A stretch of DNA of 64,000 nt from Synanceia verrucosa (lineage: Eukaryota > Chordata > Actinopteri > Perciformes > Synanceiidae). A model generated the notes under the pieces. The model was not told the origin of the DNA. It made no database searches and saw only the letters and a program-made list of their open reading frames with translations. The position numbers were made by a program, and so were the translations under genes. The stretch is from NCBI GenBank assembly GCA_029721515.1, contig CM056559.1:8557001-8621000 (forward strand), in the 5' to 3' direction. Every line of letters starts with the position of its first letter. The stretch's first letter is position 1. Positions 21,771-35,600 of this stretch are shown piece by piece.

Positions 21771-22424
21771 ATGATGCCCCGTCTGCCGGGCGGCGGCAGG
21801 ACAACGTGCAGGACCACTGGCACCTTCTTATCGGCGTGTCTGGTATCTGCGTGTGAAGCCCTTCGGAACTGCGGGGAGGTCCAGTGCGGCGACGGCCACC
21901 AGTGCTGTCCGCCCACCGGGAACGGCAGCGCCAGCTCCGCGGTGCGCTGCTGTAAGCTCCCCATCCACATATTCTTCGACAATGTGGGCTGGTTTACGCG
22001 GAAGCTGTCGGGCATCCTGATCCTGTTGCTGCTTTTCGCCATGGGCTACTTCATTCAGCGGATCATCTGCCCGCGACCCCGCCGGCACCCGCACCACGAC
22101 CGCAGCGAGGAGCCCTCCATTTTTCACGGGCACGCGTCAGCGTCTCAGGACTCCCTGCTGGACCGATACCCCGAGTACAGCCTCGGGGACTTCGCCTCTC
22201 CGAACCTGCCGGCATACGACGAGGTCAAGTATTTGCCCACATACGAGGAAAGCATGCAGGAGATGCACAGAGACCGGTCCGATGATAATTTGCTGTCGGA
22301 AAACGAGAGGGGCGGTCAGGGCAGGGTGAGAGCGGCTGGACCGAGAGCTGGAGACCAGAGACGGGATGTCCTGGAGGTGTCAGGACCGCAGCACAGCCCA
22401 AGGACATCTCGGAACTCTGTCTGA
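21771..22424 (+). CDS. C3orf80: C3orf80-like single-pass membrane protein
   Basis: Single-exon gene of 217 codons from ATGATG at 21771 (21774 is equally possible). Residues 11-30 look like a signal peptide ending ACEA. A short Cys-rich outer part follows, with QCC and RCCK pairs (residues 34-61) and one NGS sequon. DNVGWFTRKLS leads into a membrane segment at about 80-99 (ILILLLLFAMGYFIQRIIC). The cytoplasmic tail has two LPxY motifs (LPAYDEVKYLPTYEE, 146-160), like those that bind NEDD4-type WW domains in related Shisa-like proteins. The match to human C3orf80 rests on the WF.RKLS.LILL and EVKYLPTYEESM blocks and on the IFT80 neighbour, from memory. Molecular function is unknown. The frame stays open 80 codons upstream (to 21531), but that part looks non-coding. 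Confidence 0.85.
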   Translation: MMPRLPGGGRTTCRTTGTFLSACLVSACEALRNCGEVQCGDGHQCCPPTGNGSASSAVRCCKLPIHIFFDNVGWFTRKLSGILILLLLFAMGYFIQRIICPRPRRHPHHDRSEEPSIFHGHASASQDSLLDRYPEYSLGDFASPNLPAYDEVKYLPTYEESMQEMHRDRSDDNLLSENERGGQGRVRAAGPRAGDQRRDVLEVSGPQHSPRTSRNSV

Positions 22425-22515
22425 GATTAGGACAGACACTATACAGCATTCTTATTTTAATATAGTCAGGGTAATTGACATAAACTCAAGTGCAATTATA
22501 ATCCTGAATGTTAAG

Positions 22516-22609
22516 AATAAAAGAGGAGGCTGAGAAAATGTTCGTGTTTTGTGAGATTATAAGGGATTACTCGCCTTTTGTATGCAAATGACCGCTTGGG
22601 TTAAATAAA
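22516..22609 (+). terminator. Candidate polyadenylation signals for C3orf80
   Basis: AATAAA occurs at 22516-22521 and at 22604-22609, about 95 and 180 nt after the stop codon. Confidence 0.5.
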
Positions 22610-22619
22610 GGAGATTATG

Positions 22620-23033
22620 GAGAAAGCGACGGCGGCTGGAATTGACGCTCTTTGTGATGGGGACAGCTAATTTGGCTCCGGTACAATCGCATTAAGTTTT
22701 ACTTCAGCACCTCAATTTTAAGTGGCACCATGGGACAGGTTTTTTTTGTCAAATTCACGTCCTTTCTTAGTCTTAATGCGAAATATGCTGCTGGACCTCA
22801 AAGACCTGCTTTTCTTTTATTTATTGTTTATTGAATTTACATCCAAAAGGAAGACTATTTAGAAAAGAAACTCTCATCAACCTGAAATGTGGGCTGAAAG
22901 AGGGAGTGAAGAGATGGATGTCAATTTTAATACTTTCTTCAGCATATATTTATTTTTTATCAGCCAGCTTTAGAGCCAGTTCATTTAAATCTTAATCAGC
23001 ATGAAAGCAATGTGCCTACTGCAGAATTGTCAT

Positions 23034-23072
<39 letters not shown>

Positions 23073-25939
23073 CAGCCCAAGGCTACATGTATCAGTGAGT
23101 CCCAGATTCTGAATTCAGTAAAAACAATGGTACATATTACAGCTGGCATACTGATATGGAGTAAACTGCCAACATATAAAGTTGTGTTTTGATGAGATCA
23201 CAACTGCTGCTCCAAGAACTAACACTGTACAGCTCAGAAAAAAACACAAAGGGGCATCTAACAGGAAACAAGAGTAAGACACAAAGAAACCCTTCAGATG
23301 TTGTACGTTGAACTGTGTAACTGTCCGCTGCTAATTTGCGTAACCCACTAACAAGACAATAAGTGTCTTTTTTGCTGCTGAAAATCAAGACTAAAGCGGA
23401 CACTGTGTTTATTACATCAGCCTTAATGGCATGTTTACCTGAACTCAAGTGAACAGTGTATTTGCCATTAACTGTCCATTAAAATGCCTCATTATGTTAT
23501 GAACCTGAAGAAGCTCATTTGTCATTGTCACATTTGACATTAACTGGGCGTGCGTTAAACAGTTATGTCCTCTCTGTCCGGCACAGACTTGGAAGAAATG
23601 TGAGCACATCATTAGTCCCAAGTGAAAACAGAAGAAAACTAAATCATGAAGACAATTTCGTAATCAAATAACCTGCCAATCATCGTCATAATTCATTGAT
23701 TTATCATTTTGTCAAGAAAATCACATAGAATGGAGAAAATATCAACCTTAGGTGCTTGTTTTGTCTGACGAACAGTCTAAAACAATGACATGCCTATTTA
23801 TTTTATCGTGATAAGCGGCTGGAGGAAGTGATTTATTAACAATTTTGCTTGAACAACTGATACTCTTAATCATCATTTCCTCCATTACACCAAACACATT
23901 TCTCTAGTTATAGCACACAAAAGCGCAAACTGATTTATTTCCCTGTCCTGAATTTCAAAAAAACAGTGCTAGTACATAAACTGTGCAACTTAATTTCCCC
24001 ATCCTTTCTCTAATTATGCCAGATAATGTTCATCTTACTAAATCAATTCAGCTATCTGTCATCAGAAAGAGGCAATGCATACTGATAGGACAGTGAAATA
24101 ACCAGCATTATATCAAAGCATTCTTATTCACCACAATATGTAAAACATCAATTCCTGTCAGGTTTAATTTTTAAAATATGGAAGACATTGCTGCTAAAGC
24201 ATCCATATCCACAAACTAGACTACACAATTAGAGACCTTGAAGTCCTTTAATGCTCCAGACACTAAAAGTCACAGTGTGATTGTGGTGGTTTGTGTAATC
24301 CAACACTGCCAGGCCGTGATGGCAGGGCCAACAGTGATGGCTTTCCTTTCTAGAGGAATATGTGTGGGTGGCTACACTTAAAAGCATTAAATCCATGCTT
24401 AAAACCCAGTGATGGGTAGATGATGCGAATGAGTATGTGACCCTAAGATGCATGAAGTCAGGTATGAATGCTATTCAAACCATAACGGTGTGAATGTTCA
24501 CTCCAACCTTTATAGTCATTGCAGCTCGTTGTGAACCAGCTCCTATATCTACGCTGTAACAGTTTGAGCACAGGGCATAACCAGTCTCTTACAATGCCTT
24601 CCCAGCATGAAACTTTAATCAGACAACTGGGGACATCCCCTGACAGGGAAGAGGACAACAATATAGTTTTCTTTTCCTCAAACACAAAAATATACTGTAT
24701 ACAGAAACACAGAAAGAGACAAAGAGGCAAATACACAATACACACACACACTCACAAGCAATTAGACACTGTGCCAATTATCCAGTTATTCAGTGGCTCA
24801 CTGGACAAACAGATCAACTATAAAGGTCAAATCAATGAGCACTATCCTCCTCATAAATTCTACATTATATCCAGGAAGTGTATTTTAGGGGTGCTGCATT
24901 GTTTGGCAATCAATCTAATATAATGAAAACTTGCAAGTCATTGAATATGGATACACACCTCTGGTGGTTTAGTACAAGTACAGCAGACCTATTGGTGTAG
25001 ATTGAAAACATTAAAATACTTAATGTAGTCTGTTTATTGTTCAGTAGCACATGTTGTGTTATTGATATTTCTATTTTTAATCTACAGATGAGGCTTCAAA
25101 TGTTTAGTGTTGGGTAAGAATACACACGTTTAATAAATCAATATTATTCATTACTAATATGCCTACAATACCAGTCACACCACTGAGTGATTACAGTATG
25201 TGTTTTATAATCAAACAGGAAGTATGAATACAACACATCATTCATTTCTATTTTTTAATGTGCGGTCTCTCTCAGTGGTAATGCATGTGAAACCTGACTC
25301 CATCACTGATAAGTCTTTTCATAGATTAATGGTATTTGGTCTGTCTGACTACAGTTTATCACACAGCTCAGAAAAGAAAGTGGATAGAGGGAGTCAAAAC
25401 GGAGAAAGAAAGTGAGTCAGAGAGCAGTGCTGAGAAAAGAAGCAACAGCAGGAGAGAATGCACCCATTGACAGACTTTAATACATCAACCATTTTCTGTG
25501 ATGTTTCATCTGTGGACACTCACGGTTACTGGTCTCACTGGTCTAACAGTTGTTTTTTGGAGAGCCCTGAGACAACTCTTTCCCCTTATTCGTCCCTCCT
25601 GGGCCACTAGAAGAGATGGATAGGCTATAATGGTCCACTGATGTACTGGCCCTTTGCCAACCAGGGGGTGGAGCTGCATGCCAAGCAGTTGGTTTCACAC
25701 CTCAGCAGAAAAGGAAACACAAGAATAACTCAAAGAGAAGCACATAGTGTAGATATATTGGACTCTAAAACACACATGCACCCAGAAATACCTCTGGCAA
25801 AGCTGGAAAAACATGTCAAAAATACTCTATGATCTTTGTATAAAACCAGTGAAGCATCAAGACATTAAAGGAATATGAAAAATAGAGACAGAGAGCTAAA
25901 AGGGGATATTTTGGCTGAATATATACAGTATTTCCACAA
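22620..25939. other. Gap between convergent genes
   Basis: No supported gene. The sequence is AT-rich with short, motif-free open frames and the poly-A run at 23040. Confidence 0.55.
23040..23068. repeat. Poly-A run
   Basis: Near-pure A tract between the convergent C3orf80 and IFT80 genes. No retrocopy was recognised upstream of it. Confidence 0.9.
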
Positions 25940-26415
25940 TTTATTAAGTGACATTCATTTTTAGCATTTACAGGAGGTTCCATTTTTAATATACAAACTG
26001 TAAAAATATCTATCTATATAAAAACAAGCAAGTCAAACATCACCGACAAAAAAAAGTAATTCATCTGTGCAAGACTGAACCATCAAGTTCATTTTGACAA
26101 ATGGGAAAAAGAGAACAATCAATGTGAACGTGATACACGTGAAAATCACTGAGAAGCTGATAGGACAGAAAGGCCAAAAATGGTGTTGCTGATATATATA
26201 AATGTAGATACTCTTATCAAAAGTCAAATCATCCACCCACAGTAACAGCTGTGAAAACGTTTCACATTACATCGCATATGTCACAAGACAGGAGTGACAG
26301 GAGAGTCAAACTCTTCATGGCCTACTAGTCCTCACATCTCCAAAGGTGCCCTTTTGTTTTACTTCAAGTTACTTGCAACAAACAGTAGCCATTTTACATC
26401 AAGTACAGTTTTATT
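25940..26415 (-). terminator. Candidate polyadenylation signals for IFT80
   Basis: AATAAA on the minus strand occurs at 26415-26410 and 25945-25940, about 110 and 580 nt past the IFT80 stop codon. Confidence 0.5.
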
Positions 26416-26525
26416 ACTCTGAGCCGGAGGCAGACTAATATTCACTTAATATTCGCTAAATGTCAAAAACACATGGGAATCAATTTTCTGTAGAGCGGCT
26501 GTTTTAGATAAAAGTCCCCTGAACA

Positions 26526-26636
26526 TTAACGTCGTGAGGCCACGCTGCTCCTCAGAGAGGCGTTGGCAGCTTTCTCTCTCTCTTTGGACAACTCCATTTC
26601 TATCTTCGCCTGGATTTTCTCCCAGTCCACCTCAAC
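26526..26636 (-). CDS. ift80: IFT80 exon 19 (stop codon)
   Basis: Residues 742-777: VEVDWEKIQAKIEMEL and a basic, Ser-rich end, SVASRR, then TAA at 26528-26526. Acceptor atgccag. Confidence 0.95.
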   Translation of the reverse strand, partial: VEVDWEKIQAKIEMELSKEREKAANASLRSSVASRR

Positions 26637-29600
26637 CTGGCATAGAGACAGAGAGACAAATTGGGATGAAATCAGATGATAGACTGTAATTTGTTTGCAG
26701 CTAAATTAGTCACATTATATGGTAAAGACAGGGATCATAGTGGACACCTAAAATGTGTAGTGTGTTTTTATGCTTTTCCTCCCCTGATCCTGATCAAACT
26801 GAGACATTTTTGCAACGAAAGCACAGCACTAATGCTCCTCCAAGCTTAATCAGCTTTGGCAGCAGACAGCAACATCTTCGAAGATTTCCTCCATTTTTGG
26901 TTTAGTCCCACAGACTCTTCTGATTGGACAGCAGAGGAAAAGCCAAAGTGACAATGACTGTTTATACCCTCAATAGTTACCTTTTTTCATCTGAAGGGCC
27001 ACAGAGTGTATAAGCAGAGCATAAAAAAGTCAATAACCCTTGGGAAACAATTAGAACAAGACACCCTCCGCTGTTAAAAAGGCTTTCAATGTTATTGCCA
27101 CCCAAATCAATGAATGTGGTGCAGTGCTGTCCTAACTCACCCCTTCAGCATACTGCAGGAATCGCTTATTGGTCTCCTTCCTGCCAAATTTCTCTAGGAA
27201 GTTCTTTCTATAGGCCAGTACAGTGTCCACATGGGTCTTGTGTTTCACTGCCAGCTCCAGTGCCCTTGACGCAAGACGGAGATACACATCTATCACGAAT
27301 GGAAAAATGTGCTTTACCTTAACTCTGAATAACTCTTAACACTTGGCTGTACCTCTCCCAGTTGAAAAGGTCAATGTTGACTCGTATGGCTTGGTATATG
27401 AGACCAGCTTGTAAAAGTGTGGCCTCAGCCTCCTGGGCTTGACCACTGAACATCAGCATGTGGGCCAGAGACGACTCCTTAGACGGCTGCTCCTTTATAA
27501 ATTTGATGTACTGCACCCGAGGTAACTGAGAGAAGAGATGCAGAGGATTGTGGATGGGATACTTTTCAATTGTTCTCTTCAAAGAATGAAATTGTGAGTG
27601 CGTATTTGTGTTGGAAGATCAGCCTGAAAAAAAAACAAAAAAAAAAAAACAGTGTGTCGAACTGAATTAGACAACAACTGATGCCCTTACCTCGCCAATG
27701 GCAGCATAGGCCATCTCTGCTGTGGTCAACTCCCTGTTTGCCATTGCCATACCAGCAAGACATGCCCACAAAGATTGGTCCTATAAGATGTGGAAATGAG
27801 GCATCTTTAAACGACAGAACATGTTTTAGCTGCATTTTTCACACATCAACAAATATCTTTTCTTGTAAAATGTCCAGTGCAATCAGTAACACTGGTTTTA
27901 TTGACCGGTGGAAACATTTTCCCACTGTGGCATCCCTAATGTGTGTGTGTTTAGGAACAGGGTGTCTTTATAGTCCCCATTACATCCTGTTCATATCCTG
28001 CCAGGCCTCATTGTAGTCATGGAAGCCATTAAGAGAAAATGACACACGCAAACATAAATACAGATATTTGCCGTACACAACATTAACAAATTTAAACAAA
28101 TGTGTCACTGCTTTATTCTGCGCAGCTGCATTCATTAAAATGAAGCCTTAACCACCAATTGGCCAACAGCTGAGCAAACTTCTCACTGGAGTCACAATTC
28201 TGCAAATCCCCCTTTAATCAGTGTCCATCACTTAGACGAACAGCTCTAATGGGAAACCACTCATGAAAACAACAAATAACACTGTAAGCTCATCGCCTGG
28301 GGTTACAACCTTAATACAAAAAGTTGACAACTCAGTTCAAGTCTTCTTCGGTGTGCATAGTTAGATTGCAAATGTCTATGTTCTGTATGTATGCCTGTTT
28401 GGCTCTGAACTATTACATGTGTCAAGTGAACTCTTATCAGGTCAGGGCTTACTGACAATGACTGTGATTCTGGGAAAAGCCGCACTGCCACCAAACTCTT
28501 ACCAGAAGTAGAGGGTGGGAGGGGTTGAGGGAAAAAAGCTCTTAAAACCAGTGCTTCTCTCTCTCCGTCCCTTTTGTCCCACCCTCCTCTTGCTAGTAGC
28601 CGTCCGTTTCTCCAGGATTGCGGTTATTGCATCATCGCCCAAGCAAAGAAGGCTGCATAACACAGCATTTAGCGTGTGTGTGTATCCATGTGGAGAGTTT
28701 ACACATGCATACGGTGGAGTTTATATTTATGAGTGAGGTCTACGGGGGCTAAATCCGGTAAATGGTGTCACCAGGCTAATTGAAGGCTAATTAAAGCCGG
28801 CTGGTCTGGTCCCATAAACCTGTCTACTACCTTCTCATTTCAGACTCCGCCTTGCTCTCTTTCATACATACATGCATGCATGTGTGACACACACCACAGG
28901 AACCTGGACTGTACCAGAGCCCTGGACTGTGGGTCATAACATGTCTTGAGATTAGTTAAATAAATACGCATGTAAAATAGGAAGAAAATCACTCTGTTAC
29001 TAATATTAATAAGTAATGCACAGTGTGATTTTTTGGGTGTCAAACATGTAAAGAAATAATTAAAATGGATGGACACGAAGACCTGTTACCCTGAAGATAC
29101 AATTAGCACACAAAAACAGAGATAAGCAGGTATTTTACCTTGGCGAAGCGGCAGAGGCGCAGTGCATCCTCCCAGCGTGCAGAGGTGCTGTACTCGTGCA
29201 GGAGGGCTGGGTAGGGAGGTACACTGCTGTACACAAGTGAACCGTCCCCTTGGCGTAACGTCACCTTGGTGCCAACATAACTCAGAATGTGGGGTGCACG
29301 GCTGAAGTCACTTCAAATGGGACAAATTTACAAACACACACACACACAAACACACACGCACACACACCAGGGTGAGAACAAATGCAAGTAACCACATCCT
29401 CAGAGTTTTGCTGTCACAGAAAAGCCAGGAACATAGTGTTTTCAAGTATTAATAGTAGGTGTGAGAAAGTACGAATGCACAAAATGTACCAAAGGTGAGC
29501 TCCACATTTGCACAATGCATAAAAATAAAATTTTTGGAGCATCAACATGGTAAAAGCTGAAAAACGGTAACTCAATTTAAGGTTGTGTGAACATAATCAA

Positions 29601-32600
29601 CTTTTAACTGCAAAACGTGTTTCTGTTAAAGCAAATGCGTGTTGTCTGAAAAAGTATGATGAGCTTTGGAAGTGTAAAAATGAAAAATAGCAAGCCATAA
29701 ACCACAGAGAGAGGTAAAAATATAAAGCACTGGGATCAGGATCGTCTGTATAGACAAAGCAGACAGTACTGGCAGAAGCTGAGGCCTTAAGAGCAAGAAG
29801 CATTGTACAGTGTGACAGCTGCTGGCAAAACATAATGCCTAAAATGTAAGTGTTGTACCTTGGGGAATTAGCTGGAAGGTGCAAAAAAGCTACTTCTATT
29901 CTCAAATCGCATACTTCTGTAGTTACACTTGCTATTTTGAGTGTATAAGCACATTTGCAGAGACGAGTACGGCAAAATACAGTACACCATGTGTGTTAAT
30001 TTAGCAGTCTGTGATGATTTGGTTCTGTGAATGATATTGCTGCTAGGTAGCTTACAACAGCAATCGTTTCTGTCATTTTTTGAGTACATAACAACCATAT
30101 TCTTTTTGAGGCAAACCTAATCCTGTCAAAATTTCTGCACTGCTAATTAAGTACACAGTCTACACAGTGTACTACACAGAAGTGTACTTATGGAAGTATG
30201 CAATTTGAGACAAAGCATTTATTAGCTCTTAGCTCAAACATTCTTTGGTGAACAGGGACAAACTTTTATAAGATCATGAGAGTACATAAGTGAGAAGACT
30301 TGCACATGTCTACCTGCCATCCTTTATGTACAGAGTTTTTGGCACCAATTCCTTGTCAGTGAAGACAGCACTTGGGTAGTACCACACTGTGAACTCGTTG
30401 TCTTGGATTCCACATAGGATGTTAGCAGCATCATTCCATGCCATACTGTGAACCATGCTACCTACAGGACAGAGCACACACACACACAACAATCATGTTT
30501 GTCTAATGTTAGGCTCACGATGCATCTTCCCAATTGCCTCTCCTCCCTGTCTCACCAATTTTGCAGATTTTGGGTTCTCGTCCAAGATGTCGCACAGAGG
30601 TCAAGTAAAGGTCACGGTTCTTGTCTATGAAGGCAATCTTCCTTTCAGTGGATGGGCCACACTGGTCCAGAGCTATTTCTACCACCTCCAGCTACATAAC
30701 AGTGACATGCACAAGCACAAAGAGGAAACATAATCCATACATTTCATTTCAAATATTTAATTCACACAGTGATATACAAATACAGGCTTTACCAACAGTG
30801 AATTACCATTCATACTTTTACCATTATCATTGTTGGGGTATGAAATGACCTATATCAGGATAGAGGACCTTGGCCACATCGCTGGGCCCCAATGTGTGTG
30901 TGTATTTTCCACTGGAGCCAGCTGGCCTCAGTGCAGTGTCTTGGAGCTGTGGAGTGCTGGCAGACCAAGCCATGCTGACAAACAATAACTACTGCTACCT
31001 CCACTTTTTTTCCTTCTATTCTAATGCTTTCCTTCTTTTTGTGTCTTTGTGTCTCAGTTTGACTCCAAATCCCTTCCCCCATCCTCTTCCTGTGTCTTTA
31101 TTCTTATTACTCCTTCTGGATATGAGTTAGTATATTTTTTTTAGCATAAACACTCTGAAAAGACTATTCCCCCCTCAGCTAGGTATAATAGGATGAAGTG
31201 TGCCCTGTTGAATCAGGGCAAACATTTATTATGGTATATAATTTTATAGTATAGTATAGTATAAAATTTTATTATATTACAAACATGTGGGCAAAAACGC
31301 TATGGTCGGTAATAGTAACAGTGAAAGTTACTGGACCCGATTGGCCCACACAGCTCACAATATTTTTCAGGAAAAAACATCCATATATCCTGATATCACC
31401 ATGTCCACAAGAGACATTGGCTATTTTTTCATTTTTAATAATTGCTTTTTGATGCAAAATTATGTTCGGTGCTAACTATTTTAAACAAGTTTACTGTGTG
31501 TTGCAGTAGCTGTTTCCTACCTGGAATCTGATTTCTAAATATATTTCACCCAGCTATGTAATATTGTATTGATTATATAATTTGAAATAATCAGCTTTTT
31601 ACACAACAATGAGTACGTTACATACAACTGTGCAATATCATAAAATAATTAAAATTGTACCAATACATCTATCTTGAATTACCACACTCAGACAGCTTCT
31701 GCTGTGATATCATCTTGTTATGAACACACAATAAAACACAATACCAACATATTCAGTTCAGTCACTGAGACCACTAAAAACACAGCAGTCAGAGAACTTC
31801 TTTGTTGCTGAAACACATAAGGCCAAAATTAAAGTGTGAAGGATTGCCCACCTTGTGAGTCAAGGGCTTGCCATCACCAAGGGCTTTTCCAGTCAGGGCA
31901 TCGAAGAGAAGGATGACTGGTAAGGAGAAAGGAAAAGAGAACATTGCATTTGTGTGTTTACATAATTATAGTGATGACAGTGGTCTCCTCACCTTTTTCA
32001 TCACTTTTATCTCGAATGGCGATGGTGTCATTACTAAGCGAGACACTCTGGGCATTCAGGATGTCAGCTCTCATACCAGGGAACTTGGGGGAGGATATCA
32101 ATTGACCCTCATGGGAGAATGTATACAACCCTGCTCCATCCACGAGCAGAAAATGTCTAAGCGAGGAGAAACAGGGGATATAGTAGATGAGAGAGAAGAC
32201 AGGGACAGACTCAGGAAATGTGATAGATGTGAAGAGAGTGAGGTCTATAACAGTTAACTGACTGACACAAGCAGGTAATTTAGACATGCACATTAACACA
32301 GTACTGACTTACTCAGCAGGACTCATCAAACTCAACTGTGATTTCAGAATGGCCAGTAATCTATTTAGCTCTATGCTGAGTGTCAGGGACACTGCACTGG
32401 AGTATTGCACAAGAGCTACTCCATATTAATCTAATTTCCTAATTTCCCCCAGTGGTTTCACTCTCAGCCTTATTGTATGACAGGGCTGGCTAATCTAGAG
32501 CACAGACCCTGTGTGTGTATGCGCTCGGTTGGCTGCTTGATGAGTGGTAGGTGTGGAGCAATGAAGCATTAGAGAAGCTGATAGATGACCCAGCAGCCTG

Positions 32601-35600
32601 TTCTCCCTCTTGTTCCACTGCTCCTGGAATAGAGGCACTCACTTCTCTGCTTGCAGGATGAGGCTCACTGTTCCCTCCTTCAGGTCAAAGATGATGGGGG
32701 TGTTCCAATTTTTTGAGCTGGTACAAAGAAACAGCACAAAACAAAACAAAAATCTGTGAAAATGCAGAAATTTGAGAACAAAGTACTACATCTGGCAAAA
32801 AAAGGAGAGATGAGAAGACCAACAAAACCAAGAAACCAAGAAAAAAAGCATGAGTTATGAAAGACAACACAGTAAAGGAAATGAAAGTAGTTGAGAGTGC
32901 AGCGATAGAAAAGGACATACACAAACAGAAATACAGTGCATACAGAAAAGAGAGTGTGGAGCTACGTAATTAGAAAGTATATCTTGAATGAACCTGATAA
33001 CATTAGCCTAGTGAGAATCCATCTTTTAGTAATACTGTATGTTAAATTTGAATGATGAGAATTTTCAGGCCTTTGTGAATGGGGGAGGTGAGGACCACAG
33101 GAGACAAACAAAGAACGACTGAGTTACTGACTTATAGACGTAGCACTGAAGAGAAGTGGTGACCACTAGGTGACCATATGCCAGAGAGGTTTTAATGACT
33201 CGATCTCGAAACTCCAGTATGTCCACTGCATCGTTCATCACGTTCCTCACCTAAGAAAAAAGTAGCAAAAAATGTGTGCACAGAGATGAATAAATATCAC
33301 CGGAATAACTGAAGGGGCGTAAACTACTGAACACACACTTTACCCTTAAACATGCAACAACAAAGGGGAGACACTGGCTTCACTAACAGCGGGGTGAACA
33401 CAGTCACATATCCACTGCAATGTATTCATTCTTAATATACACAGGAAACAGTCGGCAGCATGTTGGGCAACTGTGGTCAGAGAAAGCAGCTTTTACTGTT
33501 TGACGTGTGCGTGCGATGGTTGCTACTCATTTTTTTCACCTGCATAGATAAATACTTCCCTCCAGCTCTCTCTGTGAATGAATGAAAAGGCCTTTTCCAG
33601 CACCAGGTGAAAGGTGGGGTTATTTTTACAGCTTTACAAATCTTCCTCCTCTGCTCCCTCTGGCAAGCCAAATTTACATGCAACACAACCAGGAATAAAA
33701 ACATTTGACCGCAAGGTGGTAAATTTAGCTGGCTGATTCACAAACCACTGGCAGATGTGCACTTTTAAAAAAGGACTGGGAGGAGGAGAGGGGGAGGAGG
33801 GAGACAGAAAAGCGGCTGCAATGCTGAAAATAAATGGCTGATGACCTGACTTTGTTTGTTTTACACAAACTACACTTGGCAAAGATGTCCATGGCAAAAG
33901 CGGGTAGGCACACACACGTGCGTGACCTTGTTTCTATAGGTGTGTGTGTGTGTGTATCCCTGTCTGAAAGTATACAAGTGTGTGTGTGTGTGTGTGTACA
34001 TCTGGGTGTGTTAACCGCATGTAAACGCTACCTTGTGGTTAGCATGATTTTAAACAGTACAGAATAGTGGAGCGAGAGAGGCAGCGAGACAGGCTGGTCA
34101 TTGTCATTGCAGGGCTGCACACTGGCACACAGGGTGGGTCCTACTTTAATATATGGCCACTACTAGTCAAGGCCTGGGAAACATTTACTTCTCTACATAG
34201 CGTATTCACTCACCTCTTTACAGTCTGCCCATGGCTGGCAGAGTTCTTTGTTATGCCGACATAACTGACTTTGGCTCTGTTAATATTTGAGAATCTATAA
34301 TCTTGCCTCAGTGACATGCTAATCTTTAGTGATATTTGTTTGAAAACCCTTAACGAGTAAAACCACAACTTTTATGATGGACCAGAAATGGGCTTCCAAC
34401 ATAACTCTTTTTGCATAACTGCACCATTTGGGAAGCTCAGATTTATTACAAATATATTTCCCTTCTTTCTTTTTCTGTCATCAAACAAATTAAAACTTAA
34501 CAATGACATGAGTAAATTTACATTCTTTGAGGTGAAAACCTAAATGTAGATGTGTGTGGATCTCTTTCTACCTGCATGGTTCTCCTCTTGGTAAGGGTGA
34601 TCACAAAGTTCTTCCACTCCCAATGCTGCTCCACCACATGTGCAAAGATGACATGGCCGTTGCCGCAGCCCCCAGCCAGCTGGGTGCCGTCTGCAGACCA
34701 GGCCAAGCTGAACACACTGCCTGTGTTGGGCTTCTCCAATGCATAGGACCACTGGAGGGAAGGGGGCAATGGGTAAGAGAAAGAGATGGGAGAGAGAGAG
34801 AACAGCATGTTGTTAATATTGTTATCTACAATATTAAACAATTACCTGGGGGGCAGCTTAGGAACTAAAAACAATGAGAAGTTTAGAGAAGACAAGCGAT
34901 GAGAGTCAAGAGTTGTGTATGAATGAGTGCATATGCACATAATGTAAACTGGAAAGACAAGGGCCCAGTCAGTCATTGAGCTGTGATGAACTGTGAGACA
35001 CTGAAGTAGCACGCGGCCTTGCCAAGTCCAGCACTCACGCTCGTAAACATACACTCTGCTATCCTCATCTGTTACATACACGGGGGCAGGGGTATAGGGA
35101 GGGAAAGGGAGGGTTTATATACGAGCCCCCAAACTGAAGCCAAAAGCTGATTAACAAGACCTCTCCCTTCTTTTTATAAGAAAAGGTTTGAAAGAGGACT
35201 AACAGACCCAAAGTAACAGAAAGAGTCTTTTCTCTCTCTCTATGTGCTGTGTCAGACTGTTGATGACTGTCCGCAATGGTGATAGACACAACTGAGAGAT
35301 GTGTTCCTAAGACAAGAACACATCTCTTCTTTCCTTGTTTTTCTGAGGTATCCCTTTTCTCTATGTAATCCCTTCATTTTGTCTCTTTTTCCAGTACTTT
35401 TTCCTCTGGTTCCTTTACACACTCCTGTCCCTCAAGTCTTCTGTTGAGTATCACAACAACCAAAAAAGAAAACACTCCTGAGCTTTGATTCAACTCAAAT
35501 CAGTTGAGACAGTCTAGATCCAATGGCAGTTAATGGTTTTCCGATTAGCAGAAAGTACACTAAATAATGTTCTATCTTCTCCCAATATCTTCTGTTGCAG

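Noticed and set aside
24519..24923. 134-codon plus-strand frame between C3orf80 and IFT80
   Set aside because: No domain pattern and not conserved in anything I recognise; likely chance.
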